A program made the translations under genes and the position numbers. The notes under the pieces were generated by a model that saw only the letters and a list, made by a program, of their open reading frames with translations, was not told where the DNA came from and did no database searches. From the NCBI GenBank assembly GCA_015234495.1, contig JADGMZ010000107.1, positions 1 through 5,255 on the forward strand: DNA of 5,255 nt. Reading direction: 5' to 3'. Of the stretch, positions 1 through 5,255 are shown in pieces. Position 1 is the stretch's first letter. Each line of letters opens with the position of its first letter. The DNA is from Brevundimonas sp. Lineage in GTDB: Bacteria > Pseudomonadota > Alphaproteobacteria > Caulobacterales > Caulobacteraceae.

Positions 1-414
1 GACGGCAAGGCCGAGCTGGACGGCATCGTCGAGGCCTCGCTAAAGCGCGCCGGCCTGTGGGACGAGGTCGCGGACCGCCTGCACGCGCCGGGCACCGGCC
101 TGTCGGGCGGCCAGCAGCAGCGCCTGGTCATCGCCCGCGCCATCGCGGTCGAGCCCGAGGTCATCCTGATGGACGAGCCCTGCTCGGCGCTCGACCCGAT
201 CGCCACGGCCCGCATCGAGGAGCTGATCGACGAGCTGCGCGAACGCTACTGCATCGTCATCGTCACCCACTCCATGGCCCAGGCCGCGCGGGTCAGCCAG
301 CGCACCGCCTTCTTCCACCTCGGCCGGCTCATCGAGGTCGGCGACACCGAAGATCTCTTCACCAATCCGCGCGAGCGGCGCACGCTCGACTACATCACCG
401 GCCGCTTCGGCTAG
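1..414 (+). CDS. pstB: Phosphate ABC transporter ATP-binding protein PstB, C-terminal part (5' end outside window)
   Basis: This is the cytoplasmic ATPase of the PstSCAB importer; it hydrolyses ATP to drive high-affinity uptake of inorganic phosphate. The reading frame is open from base 1 and ends at TAG 412-414, giving 137 visible residues of a family usually about 250-270 long, so roughly the first half, including Walker A and the Q-loop, is missing. Visible in order (numbered from the window edge) are the ABC signature LSGGQQQR at residues 34-41, Walker B with catalytic Glu (ILMDEP, 55-60), the D-loop SALDP (62-66), and the H-loop His90 in VIVTHSM. The phrase [12 protein letters not shown] and the ending YITGRFG are typical of PstB rather than of other ABC ATPases. 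phoU starts 9 bp downstream, supporting the assignment. The truncation is a window-edge effect, not a pseudogene. Confidence 0.96.
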   Translation, partial: DGKAELDGIVEASLKRAGLWDEVADRLHAPGTGLSGGQQQRLVIARAIAVEPEVILMDEPCSALDPIATARIEELIDELRERYCIVIVTHSMAQAARVSQRTAFFHLGRLIEVGDTEDLFTNPRERRTLDYITGRFG

Positions 415-417
415 GAG
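413..417 (+). promoter_or_regulatory. Ribosome binding site of phoU, overlapping the pstB stop
   Basis: AGGAG lies 6 bases before the phoU ATG at 424 and shares bases with the pstB stop codon TAG (412-414). The overlap suggests that translation of phoU is coupled to termination on pstB. It also fixes the phoU start. Confidence 0.75.
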
Positions 418-423
418 CCGTCC

Positions 424-1146
424 ATGAACCAGCACACCGTCAAGGCCTATGGAGACGAACTGGACCAGCTGACCGCCGAGGTCGCCCGCATGGGCGGCCT
501 GGCCGAGGCCCAGGTCGCCGAGGCCATCGAATCGGTCGCCCGCCGCGATATCGCCCTGGGCCGCGCCGTGGTCGAGCGCGACGCCAAGCTGGACGCCCTT
601 CACCGCGAGATCGAGAAGCGGGCCATCCGCCTGATCGCCCTGCGCCAGCCGGTGGCCACCGACCTGCGCCGCACCCTCGGGGCGATGAAACTGGCCACCG
701 ACCTGGAGCGCACCGGCGACCTGGCCAAGAACATCGCCAAGCGCGGCCTGGTGCTGGCCGAAGGCGAGCCGATGCAGCCGCTGACGCGGTCGATCGAGCG
801 GATGGGCAAGCTGGTCTCCATGCGCCTGCGCGACGTTCTGGACGCCTACGCCGCCGGGGAGGTCGACCAGGCCCTGACGGTCTGGAACACCGACGACGAG
901 GTCGACGAGCACTACAACAGCCTGTTCCGGGAACTGCTGACCTACATGATGGGCGACCCCCGCACGATCGGGGCCTGCACCCACCTGCTGTTCATGGCCA
1001 AGAACCTGGAGCGCATCGGCGACCACGCCACCAACATCGCCGAGACCATCCATTACGAGATCACCGGCGAGGAGTTCGCCGGCGAGCGTCCGCGCTGGAA
1101 CCCCGACGCCGCCGAGGACACCCCCGAACCGCCGACCGCCGACTGA
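424..1146 (+). CDS. phoU: Phosphate-specific transport system accessory protein PhoU
   Basis: PhoU is a cytoplasmic all-helical protein that links the Pst transporter to the PhoR/PhoB two-component system and represses Pho signalling when phosphate is plentiful. The protein has 240 residues, the normal length for the family (about 220-245). It shows the two repeated PhoU three-helix bundles, each with the metal-binding signature: DLERTGDLAKNIAKR (residues 93-107; E95, D99) and NLERIGDHATNIAET (194-208; E196, D200). The ATG at 424 is supported by AGGAG at 413-417. The last 28 or so residues (from about 213) are acidic and proline-rich (EDTPEPPTAD at the end) and probably disordered; this tail is the least conserved-looking part. 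The gene sits between pstB and phoB, with 9 and 16 bp gaps, as in the classical operon. In Caulobacter the protein is also tied to control of phosphate and polyphosphate levels; that role is from general knowledge and is not visible here. Confidence 0.97.
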   Translation: MNQHTVKAYGDELDQLTAEVARMGGLAEAQVAEAIESVARRDIALGRAVVERDAKLDALHREIEKRAIRLIALRQPVATDLRRTLGAMKLATDLERTGDLAKNIAKRGLVLAEGEPMQPLTRSIERMGKLVSMRLRDVLDAYAAGEVDQALTVWNTDDEVDEHYNSLFRELLTYMMGDPRTIGACTHLLFMAKNLERIGDHATNIAETIHYEITGEEFAGERPRWNPDAAEDTPEPPTAD

Positions 1147-1150
1147 CCCC

Positions 1151-1155
1151 GGGAG
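1151..1155 (+). promoter_or_regulatory. Ribosome binding site of phoB, deciding a GTG start
   Basis: GGGAG lies 7 bases before GTG 1163. The codons that follow (Met-Gln-Pro-Tyr-Ile-Leu-Val) lead straight into the first beta strand of the receiver domain, so GTG is the sensible start although it is not an ATG. Confidence 0.6.
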
Positions 1156-1162
1156 ACCTGCC

Positions 1163-1852
1163 GTGCAGCCGTATATTCTGGTGATGGAAGACGAGGACGC
1201 CCTGGCCACCCTGGTCCAGTACAACCTCGAGAAGGAAGGCTACCGCGTCGTCATCGCCGCCGATGGCGAGGAGGGCATGCTGCAGATCGAGGAGCGGCTG
1301 CCCGACCTCGTGCTTCTCGACTGGATGCTGCCCAAGCTGTCGGGCATCGAGGTCTGCCGGCGCATTCGCGGCAAGGCCGAGACCCGCAACCTGCCGGTGA
1401 TCATGCTGACCGCCCGCGGCGAGGAGACCGACCGCGTGCGCGGCCTCGACACCGGCGCCGACGACTACATGACCAAGCCGTTCTCGATGGTCGAGCTCAA
1501 CGCCCGCATCCGCGCCGTGCTGCGGCGCATCCGCCCCGGCCTGGCCGACGACCGCCTGACCCACGGCGACATCGTCATCGACCGCGTCGCCCACCGCGTC
1601 CGCCGCGCCGGTCAGGAAATCCACCTCGGCCCGACCGAGTTCCGCCTGCTGGACCACCTGATGCAGCACCCCGGCCGGGTGTTCAGCCGCGAACAGCTGC
1701 TGGACGCCGTGTGGGGCTCGGACGTCTACGTCGAGGCGCGGACCGTGGACGTCCACGTCGGCCGCCTGAGAAAGGCGCTGAATATCGAGGGGACGGTCAA
1801 TCCGATCCGCACGGTCCGCTCGGCCGGGTATTCGCTCGACCTGGGAGGCTGA
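1163..1852 (+). CDS. phoB: Phosphate regulon response regulator PhoB (OmpR/PhoB family)
   Basis: PhoB is phosphorylated by the sensor kinase PhoR when phosphate is scarce, then dimerises and binds Pho boxes to activate the Pho regulon. The protein is 229 residues, matching E. coli PhoB in length. The receiver domain (about 3-120) carries the acidic pocket E9/D10, phospho-acceptor D53 in LLDWMLP, the switch residue T83 (MLTARGEE) and K105 (TKPFS); these fall at the same numbers as in E. coli PhoB as I recall it. The C-terminal winged-helix domain (about 132-229) has LGPTEFRLLDHLM (155-167), the recognition-helix region RTVDVHVGRLRKAL (193-206) and IRTVRSAGYSL (215-225). The start is GTG with GGGAG upstream. 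The gene is probably co-transcribed from a Pho-regulated promoter outside the window, giving autoregulation; no Pho box is visible here. phoR does not follow the gene. Confidence 0.96.
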   Translation: MQPYILVMEDEDALATLVQYNLEKEGYRVVIAADGEEGMLQIEERLPDLVLLDWMLPKLSGIEVCRRIRGKAETRNLPVIMLTARGEETDRVRGLDTGADDYMTKPFSMVELNARIRAVLRRIRPGLADDRLTHGDIVIDRVAHRVRRAGQEIHLGPTEFRLLDHLMQHPGRVFSREQLLDAVWGSDVYVEARTVDVHVGRLRKALNIEGTVNPIRTVRSAGYSLDLGG

Positions 1853-1874
1853 GGCGGGCTCTCACACACCCGCC
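1853..1874 (+). other. Hairpin directly after the phoB stop codon
   Basis: GGCGGG (1853-1858) pairs perfectly with CCCGCC (1869-1874) around a 10-base loop, starting at the first base after the phoB TGA. No T-run follows, so it is not a standard intrinsic terminator. It could protect the 3' end of the operon mRNA or be chance in GC-rich DNA. Confidence 0.3.
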
Positions 1875-1883
1875 GGCGGCGTT

Positions 1884-1898
1884 GGCCCAATCTGGGCC
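1884..1898 (+). terminator. Weak terminator-like hairpin downstream of phoB
   Basis: GGCCCA (1884-1889) and TGGGCC (1893-1898) form a perfect 6-bp stem with a 3-base loop ATC, 31 bp after the phoB stop. It is followed by GCTCGGTCGG, with no run of T, so it would be an imperfect terminator at best. It is the best placed candidate for the end of the pstB-phoU-phoB transcript. Confidence 0.3.
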
Positions 1899-1942
1899 GC
1901 TCGGTCGGATCGGCTGCATCCAAAGCGGCGCCGTAGGGCCTC

Positions 1943-1979
1943 ATGAAGATGCAGGCATGTCGCCTGCGATGCCCTTCAT
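1943..1979 (+). other. Nested hairpin in the leader of the hydrolase gene
   Basis: Two inverted repeats lie inside each other: ATGAAG (1943-1948) with CTTCAT (1974-1979), and within them GCAGGC (1951-1956) with GCCTGC (1962-1967) around a 5-base loop. The two stems are joined by an internal loop of 2 bases on one side and 6 on the other. The structure ends 9 bases before the hydrolase ATG, so in RNA it would sit just ahead of or partly over the ribosome landing zone. Its function is unknown. Confidence 0.35.
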
Positions 1980-1988
1980 CGATGAGCC

Positions 1989-3011
1989 ATGCGTCCTGCT
2001 TTTCTTCTCCCGGTCCTGATCGCCCTTCTCCCCGTCGCCGCCCACGCCCAGACCCGAGAGGCCGTCCGGGTTCCGTCCGGCGACGCCGTCCTGGCCGGCG
2101 AGCTGGTCCTTCCCGATGGTCCGGCGCGCGCCGCGGTGGTGCTGGTGCAGGGCGCCGGTCCACACGGCCGCGACCAGACCATCTCGGGCGCGCCGATGTT
2201 CCGCGAGCTGGCCGACGGGCTGGCCGCGCGGGGCGTCGCCAGCGTGCGCATCGACAACGCCGGCGTCGGCGAGTCGACCGGCGAGCGGGTGCAGCATTTC
2301 CGGCAGCGCGAGCCGCACATCATGGCCGTGCTCGACATGCTGGCGGCGCGCCCCGAGCTGTCGGCCGCGCCGCTGGGCCTGGTGGCCCACAGCGAGGGCA
2401 CGATGGTCGCCGCCGACGTCTGGGCGGAACGTGACGAAGCGCTGGACTTCCTTGTCCTGCTCGGCGCGCCGGGACGTCAAGGTCGGGTCGTCTGGGTGGA
2501 CCAGCAGTCCAATCCCGAACGCTTCCCGGAGCATGGGCCCGAGGACCACGCCCGCATCCGGGCGGCCTTCGACCGCGTGGCCGAGGCGTCGATCGCCGGC
2601 GAGCGCGCCGCCGTGGAGGCCGCGACCGACGCCCTGTTCCGCACGATCGGGCTGGCAGACGAAGAGATCGCCGAGCTCACGCCCGACTTCGTCGCGCGCA
2701 TGGCCAGCCCCGAGATGCAGGTCTTCCTCGGCCACGATCCGGCCCCGGCCTTCGGCCGCGTCAGCGACCCGGTGCTGGCGGTGTGGGGCGGCTTCGACCC
2801 GCTGACGGCGCCGGCGCTGAACGTCCCGGTCTTCCTCGACCACCACCACTCCGCCAGCCGCCTGACCATCGTGGTCCTGCCCGACGAGGAGCATTTCTTC
2901 CTGCGCGGCGAGGGCCTGGCGCCCGGCAAGCACGCCTTCGGCAAGATGAGTCTCAGCCCGCGGCTGGTCGAGACGATCGCCGACTGGCTGACGCACGAGA
3001 CGTTCGACTGA
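1989..3011 (+). CDS. Secreted (periplasmic) alpha/beta hydrolase of unknown substrate
   Basis: This encodes a predicted serine hydrolase of 340 residues, exported through Sec. The start at ATG 1989 is chosen because it gives a clean signal peptide: MR, a hydrophobic core over about residues 3-17, and a cleavage site AHA-Q at 20/21. The Shine-Dalgarno match is poor (GATGAG at 1981-1986). The mature domain has the oxyanion-side motif QGAGPHGRDQ (54-63), RIDNAGVGESTG (87-98), the nucleophile elbow AHSEG with Ser135, Asp270 in GGFDPLTAP, and His302 in DEEHFF, together a complete Ser-Asp-His triad. Residues 160-255 would form the cap over the active site. The pattern matches the hydrolase family marked by GSGPxxRDE and HSEG motifs, which includes esterases and peptidase-like members, so the substrate cannot be read from sequence. 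It is 136 bp from phoB and may have its own promoter; a link to phosphate starvation is only positional. Confidence 0.85.
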   Translation: MRPAFLLPVLIALLPVAAHAQTREAVRVPSGDAVLAGELVLPDGPARAAVVLVQGAGPHGRDQTISGAPMFRELADGLAARGVASVRIDNAGVGESTGERVQHFRQREPHIMAVLDMLAARPELSAAPLGLVAHSEGTMVAADVWAERDEALDFLVLLGAPGRQGRVVWVDQQSNPERFPEHGPEDHARIRAAFDRVAEASIAGERAAVEAATDALFRTIGLADEEIAELTPDFVARMASPEMQVFLGHDPAPAFGRVSDPVLAVWGGFDPLTAPALNVPVFLDHHHSASRLTIVVLPDEEHFFLRGEGLAPGKHAFGKMSLSPRLVETIADWLTHETFD

Positions 3012-3013
3012 CG

Positions 3014-3023
3014 GGGCGCGCCC
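3014..3023. other. Short perfect palindrome between convergent stop codons
   Basis: GGGCGCGCCC is a 10-bp perfect palindrome inside the 14-bp gap between the hydrolase stop (TGA 3009-3011) and the hslO stop (TAA 3026-3028 on the other strand). It has no loop and no T-run, so it is a poor terminator. No better termination signal is visible for either gene. Confidence 0.3.
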
Positions 3024-3025
3024 GC

Positions 3026-3946
3026 TTATCCCGCCCTGACCTCCTCCGGCTCCAGTTGGTACACCGTCGCGCAGTATTCGCAGGTCACGTGGATCCTGCC
3101 GTCGGGCTCGACCATCTCCGCTCGCTCCTCCGGCGAGAAGGAGGCCAGCACCGTGCCGATGCGGTCCTTCGAGCAGCGGCACACGGCCTGGAGGGCGCGG
3201 GGGTCCTCCAGCCGGACGCCGTCCTCGTGGAACAGGCGGAACAGCAGGGTCTCGGGCGAGACCGTCGGGTCGATCAGTTCGTCGTCCCCCAGGGTCTGGA
3301 ACAGGGCGCGGCTGCGGTCCCAGGCCTCCTCGGTCGAACCGCGGGCGGCGTCGCCGGCGATCAGCTGAATCAGCGCCCCGCCGGCGCGCCAGCTGGGGCC
3401 CGCATCGGTGGTCAGCGACCCGACCGCCAGCCGGACCCTGGTCGGGATCTGCTCGGACTGCTGGAAATAGTGTTCAGCCGCCAGCGACAGGCTCTCGCCC
3501 TCGATCGGGGTGATGCCCTGGGTGCGCTCGAAATCGGGACCGCGGTCCAGCGTCATCACGAACAGGCCGTCGCCCAGCAGGGTCCTGGCGCCCGGGCGCG
3601 AAAAGCCCTGGGAGACGGCGGCCACCTCGGCCTCGTCGAAGCGGCAGTAGCCGCGCAGATAGCCGCGGGTGTCGTAGTCGGCGACGACGAAGCGCACCGG
3701 CCCGTCGCCCTGGGCCTGGACGATCAGCCGGCCCTCGAACTTCAGGCTGGAGCCGATCAGAGCGGCGAGCGCGCAGGCCTCGCCCAGCAGGGCGGCGACC
3801 GGCTCGGGATAGGCGTGGGCCGACAGGATGGCGTCGATCGTCGATCCCAGCCGGACCAGCCGGCCGCGCACCGGCCAGCCCTCTATCTGGAAGGCGGCGG
3901 CGAGGTTGTCTGACGGCGCGGCGGCGGCGGGCGCGTGATCGGTCAC
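3026..3946 (-). CDS. hslO: Redox-regulated molecular chaperone Hsp33
   Basis: Hsp33 is a cytoplasmic holdase switched on by oxidation: when its cysteines form disulfides and release zinc, it unfolds in part and binds unfolding proteins. All four zinc ligands are present in the pattern CxC-x30-CxxC: C256 and C258 (VCRCSKDR), C289 and C292 (CEYC), near the C-terminus. The N-terminal chaperone domain shows AFQIEGWPVRGR (residues 18-29), GSSLKFEGR (65-73) and YFQQSEQIPT (160-169), all typical of the family. I start at GTG 3946, giving 306 residues, because family members begin about a dozen residues before the AFQIEG block. An in-frame ATG at 3997 would add 17 residues (MGAYLAALPPIALQRTP) with no recognised similarity, and it falls inside a possible promoter. 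AGAGA upstream of the GTG is a modest Shine-Dalgarno. It converges with the hydrolase and diverges from the SDR gene. Family call is near certain; the start is moderately sure. Confidence 0.94.
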   Translation of the reverse strand: MTDHAPAAAAPSDNLAAAFQIEGWPVRGRLVRLGSTIDAILSAHAYPEPVAALLGEACALAALIGSSLKFEGRLIVQAQGDGPVRFVVADYDTRGYLRGYCRFDEAEVAAVSQGFSRPGARTLLGDGLFVMTLDRGPDFERTQGITPIEGESLSLAAEHYFQQSEQIPTRVRLAVGSLTTDAGPSWRAGGALIQLIAGDAARGSTEEAWDRSRALFQTLGDDELIDPTVSPETLLFRLFHEDGVRLEDPRALQAVCRCSKDRIGTVLASFSPEERAEMVEPDGRIHVTCEYCATVYQLEPEEVRAG

Positions 3947-3982
3947 GGGCGTTCTCTGAAGAGCGATGGGCGGGAGCGCCGC

Positions 3983-4011
3983 AAGATAGGCGCCCATATC
4001 GCGATTGGTAA
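3983..4011 (-). promoter_or_regulatory. Possible hslO promoter
   Basis: On the minus strand TTACCA (4011-4006) and TATCTT (3988-3983) each match 4 of 6 bases of the -35 and -10 consensus and are exactly 17 bp apart. Transcription would begin near 3976, about 30 bases before GTG 3946. This agrees with the GTG start and would exclude the upstream ATG at 3997. The match is weak, and a heat-shock sigma factor could use different bases in the same place (CCCTT precedes the -35). Confidence 0.3.
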
Positions 4012-4018
4012 GGGCGCC
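3989..4018. repeat. Inverted repeat around the possible hslO promoter
   Basis: GGCGCCC (3989-3995) and GGGCGCC (4012-4018) are perfect 7-bp inverted copies, 16 bp apart, lying across the putative -10/-35 spacer and next to the -35. The spacer also contains the 8-bp palindrome ATCGCGAT (3998-4005). Half-site spacing of about two helical turns (23 bp centre to centre) would suit a dimeric regulator, but GC-rich repeats this short also arise by chance. Confidence 0.35.
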
Positions 4019-4029
4019 GTGCTAGAGCA

Positions 4030-4057
4030 GGAACAGGCGGGACCGCGGTCCCGTTCC
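4030..4057. repeat. Interrupted palindrome upstream of the SDR gene; candidate operator
   Basis: The core 4039-4052 is a perfect 14-bp palindrome (GGGACCG followed by CGGTCCC), 16 bp if 4038 and 4053 are counted. It is flanked by GGAAC (4030-4034) and GTTCC (4053-4057), also complementary, with a 4-base offset (AGGC, 4035-4038) on the left only. It ends 36 bp before the SDR start codon and lies in the divergent intergenic region, where an operator or a leader hairpin would be expected. Which regulator would bind is unknown. Confidence 0.5.
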
Positions 4058-4093
4058 ACGACGGCCCCGCGGCTTCAATCCATCGGCGACCCC

Positions 4094-5255
4094 ATGACCA
4101 AACCGACGCTCAAGCCCTTGAACCAGCAGACCATCGTGGTCACCGGCGCGACCTCGGGCATCGGCCTGGCGACGGCCCGGCGGGCGGCGCGGGCGGGGGC
4201 CTGCGTCTTCCTGATGGCGCGCGGGGAGTCGGACCTCAGGGCCCTGACCGAAGAGCTCCAGGCGGCGGGCGCCCGGGTCGCCTGGGCGGTGGCCGACGTC
4301 GCCGATCCCGAAGCTCTCAAGGCGGCGGCGGAAAAATGCGTGCGCCTGTTCGGCGGCTTCGACACCTGGATCAACAACGCCGGCATCTCGATCTTCGGCG
4401 AGATTCGCGGGACCTCGCTGGAGGATCAGCGGCGGCTGTTCGAGACCAACTACTGGGGCGTGGTCAACGGCTCCCTGGTGGCGGCCGACCACCTGCGCGA
4501 GCGCCCCGGCGGCGGGTCCATCATCAACGTCGGTTCGATCCTGTCCGATGCGCCGATGCCGGTGCAGGGCGTCTATTCCGCCTCCAAGCACGCGGTGAAG
4601 GGCTTCACCAACGCCCTGCGCATGGAACTGATGCGCGAGGGCGCCCCGATCGCGGTCAGCCTGGTCAAGCCGGGGGCCATCGACACGCCCTACAACAAGC
4701 ACGCCCGCAACCTGACCGGCTATGCGATGCACAATCCGCAGCCGGTCTATGCGACCCATGTGGTGGCCGACACCATCCTGTACTGCGCCGAACATCCGAT
4801 CCGCGAGATCACCGTCGGCGGCGGCAGCCGGCTGATCGCCAGCTTCTATTCGGCGCTGCCGGGCGTGGCGGAACCTCTTTTCGCCCGGTTCGCTCCTAGC
4901 CTGATGCGGGACAGGGGTTCCGCCTGGCAGCCGGACGAGGACGGGCTCTACGACCCGACCGAGGACGGTCTCGACGAAGAGGTCTACTATCCCATGGTTC
5001 GACAATTTTCCGCGCTCGCCGAGGTCAGGAAGCACCCCGGAATCGCCGCCGGCGTCGTCGCTGTCCTGGCCGGAGTCGGACTGGCCACCCTGCTGCTCAA
5101 CCAGCGCACCGGCCCGACCCGGCTGGAGCATCTGCGCGGCCGGTTCAATCCGCGCGGCTGGGTCGATACGGATGGCCTGCGCACCCGTCTCGACGACCTG
5201 ACCGAGACCATGCGCCGCGGCGTCGGCGAGGTCGGCGACCGCGCCTCCGAATTCG
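4094..5255 (+). CDS. SDR-family oxidoreductase with C-terminal membrane segment (3' end outside window)
   Basis: This is a short-chain dehydrogenase/reductase with a Rossmann fold, probably using NAD(P)(H); the substrate is unknown. The frame is open from ATG 4094 to the window edge (387 codons seen) and I translated it by hand. It has the cofactor loop TGATSGIG (17-24), R43 after the second strand (LMAR, which would favour NADPH), ADV (67-69), NNAG (94-97), and the full catalytic tetrad N119, S148, Y161 and K165 (YSASK). KPGAIDTP (192-199) follows. The layout, including VVADTILYCAEHPIREITVGG (223-243, one block), recalls the SDR group catalogued as PRK07109. Classical SDRs end near 250; here about 140 further residues are seen: an acidic linker (273-300), a hydrophobic stretch GIAAGVVAVLAG through about residue 335 that looks like one membrane helix, and a charged tail. 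No in-frame start lies upstream and the Shine-Dalgarno is poor. It is transcribed divergently from hslO. Confidence 0.88.
   Translation, partial: MTKPTLKPLNQQTIVVTGATSGIGLATARRAARAGACVFLMARGESDLRALTEELQAAGARVAWAVADVADPEALKAAAEKCVRLFGGFDTWINNAGISIFGEIRGTSLEDQRRLFETNYWGVVNGSLVAADHLRERPGGGSIINVGSILSDAPMPVQGVYSASKHAVKGFTNALRMELMREGAPIAVSLVKPGAIDTPYNKHARNLTGYAMHNPQPVYATHVVADTILYCAEHPIREITVGGGSRLIASFYSALPGVAEPLFARFAPSLMRDRGSAWQPDEDGLYDPTEDGLDEEVYYPMVRQFSALAEVRKHPGIAAGVVAVLAGVGLATLLLNQRTGPTRLEHLRGRFNPRGWVDTDGLRTRLDDLTETMRRGVGEVGDRASEF

Noticed and set aside
57..1184. 375-residue open frame on the plus strand in another frame over pstB/phoU
   Set aside because: Arg/Gly/Pro/His-rich shadow translation, overlapping genes with complete family motifs.
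40..1224. 394-residue open frame on the minus strand across pstB, phoU and the start of phoB
   Set aside because: It is antisense to three clearly recognised genes. Its composition (rich in G, A, D, V, L, H and Q with no motif) is what the opposite strand of GC-rich codons gives.
1061..1756. 231-residue minus-strand frame over phoB
   Set aside because: Antisense to phoB, with no recognisable domain; a product of third-position GC bias.
1853..1988. Search for a Pho box ahead of the hydrolase gene
   Set aside because: I saw no pair of CTGTCAT-like repeats at 11-bp spacing, so I do not claim PhoB control of the hydrolase.
1969..2019. 16-codon frame (starts MPFIDEPC) overlapping the hydrolase start, possible leader peptide
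   Set aside because: There is no good ribosome binding site and no run of a regulatory amino acid, and it is the tail of a longer chance frame. Noted only as something ribosome profiling could test.
1941..3182. 413-residue minus-strand frame over the hydrolase gene and the end of hslO
   Set aside because: It runs opposite to a gene with a signal peptide and catalytic triad, overlaps the Hsp33 zinc-site codons in another frame, and has low-complexity shadow composition.
2783..3913. 376-residue plus-strand frame over hslO
   Set aside because: Antisense to hslO, whose four cysteines and family motifs are intact; the frame has no motif of its own.
4022..5131. 369-residue minus-strand frame over the SDR gene
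   Set aside because: The opposite strand encodes a full SDR catalytic tetrad; this frame is rich in G, R, D, Q and H with no domain.
5249..5254. GAATTC near the window end, possible cloning junction
   Set aside because: The site lies inside the continuing SDR reading frame, and a single 6-bp restriction site is expected by chance.

Overview
The window looks like chromosome from a high-GC alphaproteobacterium. Caulobacterales (Caulobacter or Brevundimonas type) is my best guess. The reasons are the strong G/C bias at third codon positions, the gene order pstB-phoU-phoB, and the style of the proteins; I could not run a search to confirm it. All five bounded or partial genes with recognisable families look like ordinary chromosomal genes, with no insertion sequence, tRNA, integrase, CRISPR array or phage gene in view.

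Positions 1-1852 hold the 3' part of a phosphate-starvation operon on the + strand: the C-terminal half of pstB (ATPase of the high-affinity phosphate importer), then phoU 9 bp later, then phoB 16 bp later. The three are tightly packed and almost certainly co-transcribed. PstB powers phosphate import. PhoU links the transporter's state to PhoR/PhoB signalling. PhoB is the DNA-binding response regulator that activates the Pho regulon, usually including this operon. The sensor kinase phoR and the rest of the transporter (pstS, pstC, pstA) are not here; they may lie upstream of the window or elsewhere.

Positions 1853-1988 are a 136-bp gap with three short hairpins and no T-run. It is followed by a gene for a secreted alpha/beta hydrolase (1989-3011, +) with a clear signal peptide and a Ser-Asp-His triad. 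That gene converges on hslO (3026-3946, -), which encodes the redox-switched chaperone Hsp33 with all four zinc-binding cysteines; only 14 bp separate the two stop codons.

Positions 3947-4093 are the divergent regulatory region between hslO and the last gene. It holds a possible hslO promoter, a GGCGCCC/GGGCGCC inverted repeat around it, and a striking interrupted palindrome at 4030-4057. The final gene (4094 to the window edge, +) is an SDR-family oxidoreductase with a complete catalytic tetrad and an unusual C-terminal extension containing a predicted membrane segment. Its 3' end lies beyond the window.

I found no evidence for an undescribed multi-gene system. The points most worth a second look are the membrane-anchored SDR, the palindrome upstream of it, and the start choice for hslO.
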